Positions 1-8,859 of a stretch of 64,000 nt of DNA are shown piece by piece (position 1 is the first letter of the stretch; every line of letters begins with the position of its first letter). The DNA lies in assembly GCF_002237555.1 (NCBI RefSeq), contig NZ_CP022540.1:1178001-1242000 (forward strand), read 5' to 3'. Made by a program: the position numbers and the translations under genes. The notes beneath the pieces were generated by a model. That model made no database searches. It saw only the letters and a list, made by a program, of their open reading frames with translations, and was not told where the DNA came from. The DNA is from Antarctobacter heliothermus (GTDB lineage: Bacteria > Pseudomonadota > Alphaproteobacteria > Rhodobacterales > Rhodobacteraceae).

Positions 1-1120
1 CAAGCGGCCAGAGCGTGAACAAAAGTGCCGTCAGCAACCCGTACAATGCCGCCTCCGCCAAAGGGGCAGGGTGCAGGGCAAAGATGGCCGGAACCGGAAG
101 CGCTTCGGTGATCAGCGGCGCGAAAATCAGGGGCACAACCGCGCCAAGTATCAGCCCGATGGCGATGCCCAAAAGGCTAAGCGCACCGATTTGCAGAAAA
201 TAGGTCTGAAAGATCACAGAACGAGTTGCCCCAAGCGTGCGCAACGTGGCAATGACCGATGTCTTTTCGGCCAGATAGGCGCGCACCGCGGCCGACACGC
301 CGATGCCGCCCACGGCGAGACCGGAAAGGCCGACTAGGATCAGGAAACTCCCCAGTCGCTCGACAAACCGGGCAATCCCCGGAGCACCGTTGCGCGCATC
401 GCGCCAGCTGAGGCCGGTATCCTCAAACAGGCGTAGCGCCTCTGCCTTGACGGTGTCGAGGTCGATGCCTTCGGGCAGGCGCATTCGGTATTCCGTCTCA
501 AACAACGATCCTGCCGCCAGCAGACCGGAGTCCTGTAAATCCTGCGTCCGCACGATGGTGCGCGGCCCAAGGCCGAACCCGTCCCCGGCGTCGTCCGGTT
601 CTGTCACGATCCGGGCGCGCAGCGTAAATTCTTGCGTGCCAAGGCGAAAATTGTCCCCGCTTTCCAATCCCAGACGGTCGGCAAGGATCGGCGCCATGAC
701 CGCACCGTGATCGTTCAACGCCTCTGCCAGCAGCAGCGGCGGGTCCAACACCATCTCACCGAGCAGCGGATAGGCGGCATCGACGGACTTCACTTGCGTC
801 AACCCGCGCTCTGTGGCGTCGTCGCGCGTGACCGTGGCCATGGACCGGAAGTCAGTGACTTCCGACACGGCGTCGGCGGTGTCGTCCATCCAAGCGCGTT
901 CCACGTCTGTTGCGAAACGATAGGTAAACTCCACTTGTGCATCGCCACCCAACAGGACCGCGCCCTGATCCTCGAGTCCCGCCTGAATGGCCGACCGAAC
1001 AGAGCCGACCCCGGCAATGGCCGCAACCCCAAGAGCCAGGCAGGCAAGGAAGATGCGAAATCCGCGCAACCCGCCCCGCAGCTCACGCCGGGCCAGGCGT
1101 GCGGCGATGTTGAGACTCAT
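1..1120 (-). CDS. ABC transporter permease, YbbP/FtsX family (C-terminus beyond window)
   Basis: Membrane permease of a MacB/FtsX-type ABC exporter, partner of the ATPase encoded just upstream. The protein begins MSLNIAARLARRELRGG, a typical start for YbbP-like permeases, followed by one transmembrane helix (about residues 22-42) and a long periplasmic region. A cluster of hydrophobic helices begins near residue 285. The reading frame stays open to base 1, so the rest lies outside the window. Its ATG overlaps the TGA of the ATPase gene by four bases, so the two are translationally coupled. The family is proposed to export lipids or hydrophobic molecules, but the substrate is unknown. Confidence 0.88.
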   Translation of the reverse strand, partial: MSLNIAARLARRELRGGLRGFRIFLACLALGVAAIAGVGSVRSAIQAGLEDQGAVLLGGDAQVEFTYRFATDVERAWMDDTADAVSEVTDFRSMATVTRDDATERGLTQVKSVDAAYPLLGEMVLDPPLLLAEALNDHGAVMAPILADRLGLESGDNFRLGTQEFTLRARIVTEPDDAGDGFGLGPRTIVRTQDLQDSGLLAAGSLFETEYRMRLPEGIDLDTVKAEALRLFEDTGLSWRDARNGAPGIARFVERLGSFLILVGLSGLAVGGIGVSAAVRAYLAEKTSVIATLRTLGATRSVIFQTYFLQIGALSLLGIAIGLILGAVVPLIFAPLITEALPVPAIFALHPAPLAEAALYGLLTALLFTLWPL

Positions 1121-1809
1121 TCTGCGGCCCTCAGATCCGCGTCATCGACCTGGCCGTCACGCAGCCGCACAACGCGATCGCAACGGGCGGCCAGGTCATG
1201 TGCGTGGGTGACAAGCACCAGAGTGGCCCCATGTTCACGCGACAGACCAAAAAGAAGATCGACGATGGCGGCACCATTCACCCCGTCAAGGTTGCCTGTG
1301 GGTTCATCCGCCAAAAGGATGTCCGGTTCTGGGGCCAGCGCGCGGGCCAGTGCGACGCGCTGTTGCTCTCCACCGGACATCTGCGCTGGATAGTGGTCGG
1401 TACGATGTGACAGGCCGACCTTGTCCAGCATAGCACGCGCGCGGTCAAATGCGCGGCGATCCCCGGCCAGTTCCAGTGGCGTGGCGACGTTTTCCAGTGC
1501 GGTCATAGTCGGGATCAGGTGAAAGGACTGAAACACTACGCCCATGTGGTCGCGCCTGAACCGAGCCAGCGCGTCCTCACTCATCGCCGTCAGGTCATGG
1601 CCCAAAGCGCGAACCTGCCCGGCTGTAGCGCGCTCTAACCCGCCCATGACCATCAGCAATGAGGACTTTCCCGATCCCGATGGTCCGATCAAGCCGAGCG
1701 TTTCGCCCCGCGTGACGTCTAGCGAAATCTTGTGCAGGATTTCTACCAGTCCGGCATTGCCCCTGAGATTGAGAGTGACATCTTGGAGGGACAGGACAGG
1801 CTCGGACAA
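1117..1809 (-). CDS. ABC transporter ATP-binding protein, YbbA/LolD-like
   Basis: Cytoplasmic ATPase of 230 residues that energises the neighbouring FtsX-type permease. It shows Walker A (GPSGSGKSS), the ABC signature (MSGGEQQRVALARAL), Walker B with catalytic Glu (ILLADEPTGNLD) and the switch His (LVTHAHD). Its length is usual for MacB/LolD-type ATPases. It is divergent from a TesA-like esterase 15 bases away, the same order as ybbA/tesA in Escherichia coli, which favours a YbbA assignment over LolD. Confidence 0.93.
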   Translation of the reverse strand: MSEPVLSLQDVTLNLRGNAGLVEILHKISLDVTRGETLGLIGPSGSGKSSLLMVMGGLERATAGQVRALGHDLTAMSEDALARFRRDHMGVVFQSFHLIPTMTALENVATPLELAGDRRAFDRARAMLDKVGLSHRTDHYPAQMSGGEQQRVALARALAPEPDILLADEPTGNLDGVNGAAIVDLLFGLSREHGATLVLVTHAHDLAARCDRVVRLRDGQVDDADLRAAE

Positions 1810-1824
1810 GGGAGATCTCCGGAG

Positions 1825-2496
1825 ATGTTGCGTTGGACCACATATGGGCTGTTAGGCGGTTTGAGCAAGGCGTTGGCGGGGGTGCTCTTGTTGCTTGCTA
1901 CAGGGGCGGCGGCAGATCGGGTGAACATTCTTGCGCTGGGCGACAGCCTGACGCAAGGCTACGGCTTGATCGAACAAGAGGGGTTTGTGCCGCAACTGCG
2001 CGACTGGCTCGCGGAGCGAGGGTATGACGTGCGGATTGTGAATGCCGGGGTGTCCGGCGACACAACTGCGGGTGGATTGGCACGGGTGGAGTGGTCACTG
2101 ACACCTGACATACAAGCAATGATCGTCGCATTGGGGGGCAACGACCTGCTGCGAGGGATCGATCCGGCGGTGTCCCGTGATAACATTGAGGGCATCCTCA
2201 AGGTCGCAGAGGAGCGCGGGCTGGAGGTGTTGCTGATCGGGATGCAGGCACCGGGAAACTATGGACCCGACTACAAGGCAGCCTTTGACGCGCTGTATCC
2301 AGAACTGGCCCGTACTTATGACGCGCTTTATCTGGAAAACTTCTTTGCCGGGTTGATGCAGAACGGCAAAGGGCCATCCGATCTGCGCGCGTTTATGCAG
2401 CCCGACGGTATCCATCCCAACGCCACGGGTGTGGATCGAATTGTCAATGTGATCGGCCCAAAGGTTGAGGCCCTAATCGAACGTGTGGGAAACTAA
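1825..2496 (+). CDS. arylesterase / lysophospholipase-like SGNH hydrolase (TesA family)
   Basis: Secreted GDSL/SGNH hydrolase of 223 residues, acting on short acyl esters or lysophospholipids. SGNH block I (ALGDSLTQGYG, nucleophile Ser), block III (GGND) and block V (DGIHPN, catalytic Asp and His) are all present. The ATG at 1825 is preceded by GGAGATCTCCGGAG and opens a hydrophobic signal peptide ending near ATGAAA, so earlier in-frame starts are unlikely. It is divergent from the YbbAP-type exporter. Exact substrate is not determinable. Confidence 0.92.
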   Translation: MLRWTTYGLLGGLSKALAGVLLLLATGAAADRVNILALGDSLTQGYGLIEQEGFVPQLRDWLAERGYDVRIVNAGVSGDTTAGGLARVEWSLTPDIQAMIVALGGNDLLRGIDPAVSRDNIEGILKVAEERGLEVLLIGMQAPGNYGPDYKAAFDALYPELARTYDALYLENFFAGLMQNGKGPSDLRAFMQPDGIHPNATGVDRIVNVIGPKVEALIERVGN

Positions 2497-2510
2497 CGCT
2501 TGCAGCCTGC

Positions 2511-2702
2511 TCAGGCCCCAACCTCGCGGCCCGCATTGTCATGAGTGTGAACCGCAGAAAGAACCAGCGCCATGCCCACCAAAATGCTGGCGCTCAAGTA
2601 CAAACCTAAGCCCGCAAACAGCGACATATCGTAGGCCAGCCATCCTATCAGGGCGCAGGCAAGTCCGATCATGCTGCCGAGAAGAAAAGAAAAAACCGCC
2701 AT
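2511..2702 (-). CDS. small membrane protein, unknown function
   Basis: Predicted 63-residue protein with two hydrophobic helices (about 3-24 and 30-50) and a polar tail. I chose the ATG at 2702 because GGAGGG lies at ideal distance before it; an in-frame ATG at 2714 overlaps that ribosome-binding site. It converges on the TesA-like esterase gene with 14 bases between the stops. No family recognised; probably an inner-membrane protein. Confidence 0.6.
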   Translation of the reverse strand: MAVFSFLLGSMIGLACALIGWLAYDMSLFAGLGLYLSASILVGMALVLSAVHTHDNAGREVGA

Positions 2703-2794
2703 TGAACCCTCCATCTTTCAGTAAGGTAGGCGGTCATCTCCTAACAAAGGCTTAAGAAACGCCTCCTGATCACGCGGCATTTGTTTTGGATTTT

Positions 2795-3964
2795 TCATTT
2801 ACCGCTCATTGCGCGCCACGCAAATCCCGGAAGACGGGAGATCATTTTCTGCATCAAAGCCCCGTATTCTGTTTCCCCAGCCATGAGGCGCAGGTATTCG
2901 CTGCGCAAAGTGCGCGAGTTGCGAAAGCTACGAACAAAAGCGGGCCGCAGGCTGGGACGGAACATCAGGTTTCGGAGGAGTCGGGCATGGCGCAAACCGC
3001 GGTGAATCGGACGCAAGCTTTGCTTGTAGAGCGATAGCGCGGCCTCAGGTGTTCCTACGGTCAGAGCTTGTTGCACTGCTTTGGCGGCCAGCGCGCCGCT
3101 GTCAAGTGCGTGGGCGATCCCCTCTCCGGTGATCGGATCGACGAGTCCAGCCGCGTCACCTGCCAGTAGGATACGGCCCTTGCCGGGTGTGGAGCGGAAA
3201 TCCCCGAATGGCAGGAACTGACCTTTGACGGTCAGAGTATCGGGAATGTCCAGCACGTCCATATAGCGTTGCAGCGCGGCTTTCATGTCATTGTTGCGGG
3301 CCAGCACGCCTCCCACGCCGATGGTTGTGCCGGAGGCCTTGGGAAACTGCCACCCATAGCCCCAGTCCGCCGCACCGAAATCAATCCGCAGCGGGCGGTC
3401 TGGGTCTGCCCCGGGGCGTTCCACCTCAAGCGCGAAACCAATTCGATCCTTGTCGTAAGAGCTGCCAAACAGGGTTCTGGCTGTGGCGCTGTTCACGCCG
3501 TCCGCCGCGATCAGAAAAGGTGCCTCGAGGCGGCGGTCTGACATGTCGACGGCAGGCCCATCCGGGTCGAGTTTTCCTGCACAGCCCGTAAAATCGACGG
3601 CACCCCGGTCTAGAGCGGCGCGGACGAGGGCTGCGTCCAGTTCGAATCGCATGCATAGATGCAAAGGCGGCGCGTCTTTGCTTTCACCTAGGTCCTGGCC
3701 AAAGGCATGGAACGCAAAACTATCGCGCCGCTCCAGCGGCACGGGCGGCAGTGGCTCGCCGTAAATACGGCTGTATAATGTGATGGCGCGCCCAGTGAGG
3801 CCGCCACCGCACAATTTGTCCCGAGGAAACCGCGCCTTGTCCACCAAGGCCACGCGCAGACCGGATTGCGCTGCGGTCAAGGCGGCAGATGCACCAGCGG
3901 GACCGGCCCCCAGAACGATTAGGTCAAATCGATCAACCTGGTGCGCCGAGGCACCTGTTGTCAC
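2795..3964 (-). CDS. FAD-dependent oxidoreductase, geranylgeranyl reductase family
   Basis: Flavoprotein of 389 residues from the family that reduces isoprenoid chains or hydroxylates aromatic substrates. The N-terminus has the Rossmann FAD motif (VLGAGPAGASAA) and the family motif DKLCGGGLTGRA. A second FAD-binding segment (GRILLAGDAAGLVDPITGEG) lies near residue 270. No chlorophyll or bacteriochlorophyll genes are nearby, so a role in lipid or quinone metabolism is as likely as in pigment synthesis. Start is GTG at 3964, overlapping the stop of the L,D-transpeptidase gene by four bases. Confidence 0.85.
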   Translation of the reverse strand: MTTGASAHQVDRFDLIVLGAGPAGASAALTAAQSGLRVALVDKARFPRDKLCGGGLTGRAITLYSRIYGEPLPPVPLERRDSFAFHAFGQDLGESKDAPPLHLCMRFELDAALVRAALDRGAVDFTGCAGKLDPDGPAVDMSDRRLEAPFLIAADGVNSATARTLFGSSYDKDRIGFALEVERPGADPDRPLRIDFGAADWGYGWQFPKASGTTIGVGGVLARNNDMKAALQRYMDVLDIPDTLTVKGQFLPFGDFRSTPGKGRILLAGDAAGLVDPITGEGIAHALDSGALAAKAVQQALTVGTPEAALSLYKQSLRPIHRGLRHARLLRNLMFRPSLRPAFVRSFRNSRTLRSEYLRLMAGETEYGALMQKMISRLPGFAWRAMSGK

Positions 3965-4515
3965 AGAACGGTAACTTTGGTTCCCGCTGGAACGCGCTCA
4001 TACAGATCGATCACATGATCGTTGATCATCCGCACGCACCCGTTCGAAACCGAACGCCCGATAGACCGGGGCGCGGTGGTGCCATGGATCGCGTTAAACG
4101 TATAGCGATTATTGCGATACAGATACAGCGCGCGTGCGCCCAGCGGATTGCCCGGACCGCCGGGTTGGACATAGTCGTTGTCGATGAATTTGCCGTAAGC
4201 CGAGGGATTACGCTCAATCATCGCGTTAGTGGGACGCCAAGTTGGCCATTTCTTCTTGCCACCGACGTCGTAGGTCCCGGAAATCGCCTGCCCGGCGGTG
4301 CCAAGGCCCACGCCATAGCGACGAGCCTGTCCAGGAGTTTCGATGTAGTAGAGGAAATGCGCCCTGGACAGGATCAGAATCTGGCCCGGCGCCATGTCCG
4401 CCTTGATCCCGACATTCTGCGGCCGATAAATCGGGTCGAGGGAAAAAGCCAATGCTGGCGCTGGGAGCGCTGCGGCAGCCGCAGCGGCGGCAAGGAATGT
4501 ACGACGTTTCATCAT
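3961..4515 (-). CDS. L,D-transpeptidase (YkuD domain), Tat-like signal
   Basis: Periplasmic enzyme of 184 residues predicted to make 3-3 peptidoglycan cross-links or attach proteins to peptidoglycan. It begins MMKRRTFLAAAAAAAALPAP, a twin-arginine-like signal with an AxA cleavage region. The YkuD catalytic signature is complete: HGTTAPRSIGRSVSNGCVRM, with catalytic Cys after SNG. Two adjacent ATG codons (4515 and 4512) are possible starts; an upstream TTG would put the signal peptide inside the protein. Coupled to the flavoprotein gene that follows. Confidence 0.9.
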   Translation of the reverse strand: MMKRRTFLAAAAAAAALPAPALAFSLDPIYRPQNVGIKADMAPGQILILSRAHFLYYIETPGQARRYGVGLGTAGQAISGTYDVGGKKKWPTWRPTNAMIERNPSAYGKFIDNDYVQPGGPGNPLGARALYLYRNNRYTFNAIHGTTAPRSIGRSVSNGCVRMINDHVIDLYERVPAGTKVTVL

Positions 4516-4653
4516 GGCAGACCCCGAAAAAATAACACGAATAGCAGCAAGACATGTCGCCCAAGACGCCTCAAAAAGCAATCCCGACGCGGTGAGATTG
4601 GCGTCACGTTGCTGTGCAGTACCAGTTGCAGGACCATTTTGGCAAAAGTTCGG

Positions 4654-5301
4654 TCAGTTTTTTGGGGCATTTGCGTTGCGCCCGGCGAGAATCACGCTGA
4701 CCAGATAAGCGGACTGCGGTGTCATCCCCGCCATGATCGCTGCTGCCGCATCGGGGCGCATCCGAGCGAGAAAACCGGCGGCGAATTCAGGATCCATTTC
4801 CTCAAAGAGTGCGGCGGCCTGCTTTGGTTTCATATTGGCGTAGACATTGGTCAGCTTCTCGATGTCATCTTCTGCGGCGGTGCTGGCCAGTGTAAGTGTC
4901 TGATTTAGACTGGCTTCGGCGACGGCAAGGGCGGTCATTTTGCGTTCAATTTCCGTCTCGGCCACGGCAAGCGCCTGCATGCGCACCTCTATCGCCGATT
5001 CGCTTTTGCGCACGCGGGCCTCGCGTGCGTTCAATGCGTCTAGCAGCGGTTGGAAATCGGCTTCGGCGACAAGGCGCGTTGCCCCTGTAGGATCGGCGCC
5101 GACAGGCGGTTCGGATACATGGGCTGCGGGGGGCTTTGGCCCGTCGCCTTCTTCGCGGGCCAGAGCCTCTCCCGCGCCGATTGCCACCCTTAACAGCCCC
5201 GATGTAACCAATAGCGCGCATATAGCCGCCAGCGCGCCACGCGGCTTGCGTCTTCCGCGCCGATTGGCGTGCTTTCCCGCCGAGCCCTTTGCCTTTGCCA
5301 T
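4654..5301 (-). CDS. MotE-like flagellar motor protein
   Basis: A 215-residue protein with an N-terminal membrane segment (about 24-43), a coiled-coil middle (about 85-145) and a C-terminal MgtE-N-like helical domain with the repeated pattern MKPKQAAALFEEMDPEFAA. This is the architecture of MotE, described in rhizobia as a periplasmic chaperone for the motor protein MotC. It is third gene of the fliL operon. ATG at 5301 follows GAGGTAAGG. The motor role is inferred from family and context. Confidence 0.78.
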   Translation of the reverse strand: MAKAKGSAGKHANRRGRRKPRGALAAICALLVTSGLLRVAIGAGEALAREEGDGPKPPAAHVSEPPVGADPTGATRLVAEADFQPLLDALNAREARVRKSESAIEVRMQALAVAETEIERKMTALAVAEASLNQTLTLASTAAEDDIEKLTNVYANMKPKQAAALFEEMDPEFAAGFLARMRPDAAAAIMAGMTPQSAYLVSVILAGRNANAPKN

Positions 5302-5340
5302 GCCTTACCTCATTCGTTCATTGTCATGTCGGGAGGGGCG

Positions 5341-5688
5341 TCAGTTGCGCGGATGCCGCAGAAAAACCGGGTCTTTGGCGTCGGTTTGCGGTGGGGCACC
5401 GTTCTGAGGCAGGTCGTGCATCGAGGCCACAAGAAGTTCGAGCCGCCGCGCCACGTCTTCGGCCCTATCGGTCAATGCGCCAAGCGACTTGTTCGATTCG
5501 CCCGCGCTTTGCTGTGCGGCGCCCAGAGTTTTGGTCAGGTCGTCGACCTGCGCTGACAGAACAGCCACCGCACCGCCCACACCGTTTTCCAGATCGGTGA
5601 AGCGCGACAGCCGCCGCGCAAGGATGAAACAGTAAAATCCGGCCCCTAGCGCGCCGGCCACCAGAAATATATCCGCAATCACTTCCAT
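5341..5688 (-). CDS. membrane-anchored coiled-coil protein in the fliL operon (DUF6468-like)
   Basis: Predicted 115-residue protein with one N-terminal transmembrane helix (EVIADIFLVAGALGAGFYC) followed by a heptad-rich region and a Pro-rich tail. It lies between fliL and the MotE-like gene in one orientation. ATG at 5688 is preceded by GAGGGAGACGG, so I prefer it to an upstream TTG overlapping the fliL stop. It resembles the small DUF6468 proteins found beside fliL in other alphaproteobacteria; that match is from memory. Function is unknown, probably at the motor. Confidence 0.68.
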   Translation of the reverse strand: MEVIADIFLVAGALGAGFYCFILARRLSRFTDLENGVGGAVAVLSAQVDDLTKTLGAAQQSAGESNKSLGALTDRAEDVARRLELLVASMHDLPQNGAPPQTDAKDPVFLRHPRN

Positions 5689-5699
5689 TCCCGTCTCCC

Positions 5700-6212
5700 T
5701 CAATTCAGGACAAATTCCAGCACCAGAAGGTCGCGCACGCGATCCTCTCCGGCCACCAGCTTGATCCGGCGCAGCAATTGGCCACGCAAACGCACCAGAG
5801 CGCCTTGCGCTTCGAGGTCATGTGCCTCAAGCGCGCGCAGATAGCTGTTCAGCACGTCCTGGATACGCGGCAGGATCTTTTCGACCTCTGCCCGGTATTG
5901 TGTCGGCACTTCCAGACTGGCGCGAAATCGCAAATGGTTGGCCTGCGCGCCCGGTCCAAGCGAGATCAGCACCGGAGGCACTTCGACAAAGCTCACATCC
6001 GGCAGGGCCTTTGTTTCAACATGCGGGTCGTCGTGGTCCCCAGCCGCACGTCCACTCGTTTCATCGGATTTCCCGCCACCCAACAGTCCGGACTGCACCG
6101 CGTAGAATCCCCCGCCACCGCCCGCCAACGCCAATACAAGTCCGATGACCAGCGGAAGCTTTGACGATTTCTTTGCATCTTGTTCAGTTTCATCAACGGT
6201 GGCGTCAGACAT
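5700..6212 (-). CDS. fliL: flagellar basal body-associated protein FliL
   Basis: Inner-membrane protein of 170 residues that associates with the stator and supports torque generation. It has a short cytoplasmic N-terminus, one helix (LPLVIGLVLALAGGGGGFYAV) and a periplasmic FliL domain with the conserved pattern VPPVLISLGPGAQANHLRF and a C-terminus rich in basic and Leu residues. ATG at 6212 follows GAGGTTGAGA. First gene of a minus-strand operon and divergent from fliF, with a CtrA-like box between them. Confidence 0.9.
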   Translation of the reverse strand: MSDATVDETEQDAKKSSKLPLVIGLVLALAGGGGGFYAVQSGLLGGGKSDETSGRAAGDHDDPHVETKALPDVSFVEVPPVLISLGPGAQANHLRFRASLEVPTQYRAEVEKILPRIQDVLNSYLRALEAHDLEAQGALVRLRGQLLRRIKLVAGEDRVRDLLVLEFVLN

Positions 6213-6257
6213 TCTCAACCTCTTCGTCGGCAGTGACCTCGGTATAGGGTAAATGGG

Positions 6258-6272
6258 CTAACTGATTGTTAA
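6258..6272. promoter_or_regulatory. CtrA-like binding box between fliL and fliF
   Basis: The sequence CTAACTGATTGTTAA matches the alphaproteobacterial CtrA consensus TTAA-N7-TTAA at seven of eight fixed positions. It sits in the divergent region, 46 bases from the fliL start and 57 bases from the proposed fliF start. CtrA controls flagellar genes in many Rhodobacteraceae, so the location is sensible. Binding is not shown by sequence alone. Confidence 0.42.
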
Positions 6273-6328
6273 GGCGAATGGGTCAACCTCAGCACAACCG
6301 AACAGAATGTTTGGAGTGGAGGTCGGTC

Positions 6329-7957
6329 TTGAACCAGATACTGTCGAGCTGGAATGCCCTTGCCGGGCGCCAACGTATGATCGTCATCGGTGCCACGGTG
6401 GTGGTCATGCTGGCGGTCCTTGGGCTGACGCGACTGGCGTCCGCCCCGAATATGACCTTGCTTTACGCGGGATTGGAAAACGATGCCGCCGGTGACGTGG
6501 TCAAGGCGCTAGAAGCGCGCGGCGTGCAATATGACGTGCGGGCCGGGGCGATTTTCGTCCCGGACAGCGATCGGGATGCTCTGCGACTCACCCTTGCCAG
6601 TGAGGGGCTGCCTGCCAACAACGGTCAGGGATATGAATTGTTGGACGGCTTGTCGGGGTTCGGCACCACCAGCCAAATGTTCGATGCCGCTTACTGGCGC
6701 GCAAAAGAAGGTGAATTGGCGCGAACGATTGTGTCGAATCCCCAGATTGCAACGGCCCGGGTACATATCGCCAATTCCAGCGCGAATCCCTTTCAGCGGG
6801 ATGTGACGCCCACGGCCTCTATCTCTGTCAGTACCACTGGGGCGGTGTTGGGTGCGGCCCAAGCCCGGGCCCTGAAGTTTCTCGTGGCGTCTGCGGTTCC
6901 GGGACTGACCCCGGAAAACGTCGCTGTGATCGACGGCAAGGGCGGGTTGATTGGCGCAGAGGACAAGATTGGCGGCGGTGTGACGGCTGACGACCGCGCC
7001 GCGCTATTGCGGGACCGGGTCCAGCGCCTGATGGAGGCGCGAGTTGGGACCGGCAACGCGGTTGTTGAGGTCAGCGTCGCCACTGTCACCGAAACGGAAC
7101 TGATTCGCGAACGCAGCTTTGACCCCGAGGGGCGGGTTGTGATCTCGACTGACACCGAAGAGCGTACTGACAGAGCGGAGAATTCCGGCGGTGGTGGCGG
7201 CGTCACTGTGGCGTCTAACCTGCCCGACGGGGCTGCTGGTGGCGGGCCAGACAGTTCCTTGACCTCCAAGGCAGAGACCCGAGAGCGGGTTAACTATGAG
7301 ATTTCCGAGACGACGCGTGAGATCACCCGCCAACCCGGCGCGATCAAGCGGCTGACAGTCGCGGTACTGGTCAATGGCACCTATGTTTCGGCCGCCGACG
7401 GCACACAACAATTTGTACCGCTGCCTGAGGTCGAGCTTGAGGCATTGCGTGAACTTGTGGCGTCCGCAGTCGGCTTTGATGACGCGCGCGGCGACCAGAT
7501 CACCCTGCGATCCCTACCTTTTGAACGACCCGAAGGGCTGGGCACCGGCCCGCTGGAACCTGGGCTTTTCACCGGATCTTTCGACACAATGCGTCTGATT
7601 CAAATGGGGGTGCTTGCTGTGGTGGCGCTGATCTTGGGCCTGTTCGTTTTGCGGCCGATCCTGTCGCGTGGCGGAACAAATGACGGTGTGACCGCTGCTG
7701 GTGCCTTGCCTGCACCGGGGGCTCCGGCTGCCAGAGCCGAACCGCTGGTAGGAGAGATCGAACCAGAAGGCGGATTTGACAATTTGCCTGCGCTTGCGGA
7801 CGGGCCGGACTTCAGCGGTATGGGCATGGTCGATTTCGACACTCCTTCGGAGGAGGATCCGGTGGATCGCCTGCGCAACCTGATCGAGGCGCGCAAGACC
7901 GAAACGGTCGAGATTCTGCGCAGTTGGCTTGAAGAAGACAAGGAAGGTGCCTCATGA
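6329..7957 (+). CDS. fliF: flagellar M-ring protein FliF
   Basis: Builds the MS ring in the cytoplasmic membrane. The 542-residue product has a first transmembrane helix (MIVIGATVVVMLAVLGLTRL), a YscJ/FliF ring-building region with the GxxxxGYELLDG pattern, a Gly-rich periplasmic loop (about 285-310), a second helix (LIQMGVLAVVALILGLFVL) near 430 and an acidic C-terminal tail for FliG binding. I chose the TTG at 6329 because GGAGG lies six bases before it; an ATG at 6278 is in frame but has a weak site and would crowd the CtrA-like box. Coupled to fliH by ATGA. Confidence 0.9.
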   Translation: MNQILSSWNALAGRQRMIVIGATVVVMLAVLGLTRLASAPNMTLLYAGLENDAAGDVVKALEARGVQYDVRAGAIFVPDSDRDALRLTLASEGLPANNGQGYELLDGLSGFGTTSQMFDAAYWRAKEGELARTIVSNPQIATARVHIANSSANPFQRDVTPTASISVSTTGAVLGAAQARALKFLVASAVPGLTPENVAVIDGKGGLIGAEDKIGGGVTADDRAALLRDRVQRLMEARVGTGNAVVEVSVATVTETELIRERSFDPEGRVVISTDTEERTDRAENSGGGGGVTVASNLPDGAAGGGPDSSLTSKAETRERVNYEISETTREITRQPGAIKRLTVAVLVNGTYVSAADGTQQFVPLPEVELEALRELVASAVGFDDARGDQITLRSLPFERPEGLGTGPLEPGLFTGSFDTMRLIQMGVLAVVALILGLFVLRPILSRGGTNDGVTAAGALPAPGAPAARAEPLVGEIEPEGGFDNLPALADGPDFSGMGMVDFDTPSEEDPVDRLRNLIEARKTETVEILRSWLEEDKEGAS

Positions 7958-8574
7958 GCGAGCTCTCAGCACTTCTGGAGGACTTCGGCAGTGCTATTCC
8001 CGGCCACCTCGCCTTCCCAACGGCTTCTCCGGGGCCGAGTATCACCGAAGCCGAATTGGAAGGGCAAAAACTTGAGTCCTTCGAAAAGGGATACCGCGCA
8101 GGATGGGACGATGCGGTCAAGGCGCAGTCGGATGATCGCTCGCGGATCTCCAGCTCTTTTGGACAGCACCTGCAGGACCTCAGTTTTTCATACCACGAGG
8201 CATATTCGCAGGTGATGAACGCGGTGACGCCGCTGCTGAACGAAATGGTCGCGTCACTTTTGCCGAACATCGCCCGTGAAACGCTGGGCCAGCATATCGT
8301 CGAACAATTGCAGGTCATGAGCCGGGAAATCGGCGCAATGGAGGTGGTGATCGCCGTCAATCCGAAACGGGTCGACGCCATCACACCGCTGTTGGATCGG
8401 GACGTTGGTTTTCCGATCCAAATCGCGCCGGACGATACGTTGGCGGAGGAGCAGGCCGATATCCGTTTTGGTCAGACCGAACGTCAGATTGACCTAAGCG
8501 ACCTGATCGCCTCCGTGGCCGAGGCCGTGGAAGGCTTTGCCCATGACAACCGAAGGAAGATGAAACATGGATAG
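7954..8574 (+). CDS. fliH: FliH-like flagellar export ATPase regulator
   Basis: Cytoplasmic protein of 206 residues expected to link the FliI ATPase to the C-ring and export gate. The sequence is divergent from enterobacterial FliH, but it has the GxxxG-like/Ala-rich helical region (FEKGYRAGWDDAVKAQ) and the C-terminal V-ATPase E-subunit-like domain (REIGAMEVVIAVNPKR, then ADIRFGQTERQIDLSDLI). It lies between fliF and fliN with overlaps on both sides. No fliI is in this stretch. Confidence 0.75.
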   Translation: MSELSALLEDFGSAIPGHLAFPTASPGPSITEAELEGQKLESFEKGYRAGWDDAVKAQSDDRSRISSSFGQHLQDLSFSYHEAYSQVMNAVTPLLNEMVASLLPNIARETLGQHIVEQLQVMSREIGAMEVVIAVNPKRVDAITPLLDRDVGFPIQIAPDDTLAEEQADIRFGQTERQIDLSDLIASVAEAVEGFAHDNRRKMKHG

Positions 8575-8854
8575 CGCACAAGCCGCGCCTCGCGCCGACA
8601 CAGGGACGCCCTTTACCTCGGTCCCGATTGAGATCACCGTTTCCGTCGGCCGGGCCCGCCCGCTGGTGCGGGAACTTTTGCAACTCAATGAGGGGTCGGT
8701 TCTGACGCTGGACAAGCAGCTGGATGATCCGGTGGAGCTGTATGTCGGCGAAAAATTGATCGCCATTGGTGTGCTGGAGGTGGTCGACGGTGATGGCGCG
8801 GGGCAACTCGCAGTGCGCATCACCGAGGTGGTCGATTTGCAGTCTCCGGCCTGA
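8567..8854 (+). CDS. fliN: flagellar motor switch protein FliN
   Basis: C-ring component of 95 residues, essentially one SpoA (surface presentation of antigens) domain: VPIEITVSVGRARPLVRELL, LNEGSVLTLDKQLDDPVELY and VGEKLIAIGVLEVVD. Works with FliM and FliG in switching and export. Short length is normal for FliN. The start overlaps fliH by eight bases, and fliP follows after five bases. Confidence 0.92.
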   Translation: MDSAQAAPRADTGTPFTSVPIEITVSVGRARPLVRELLQLNEGSVLTLDKQLDDPVELYVGEKLIAIGVLEVVDGDGAGQLAVRITEVVDLQSPA

Positions 8855-8859
8855 GACTC

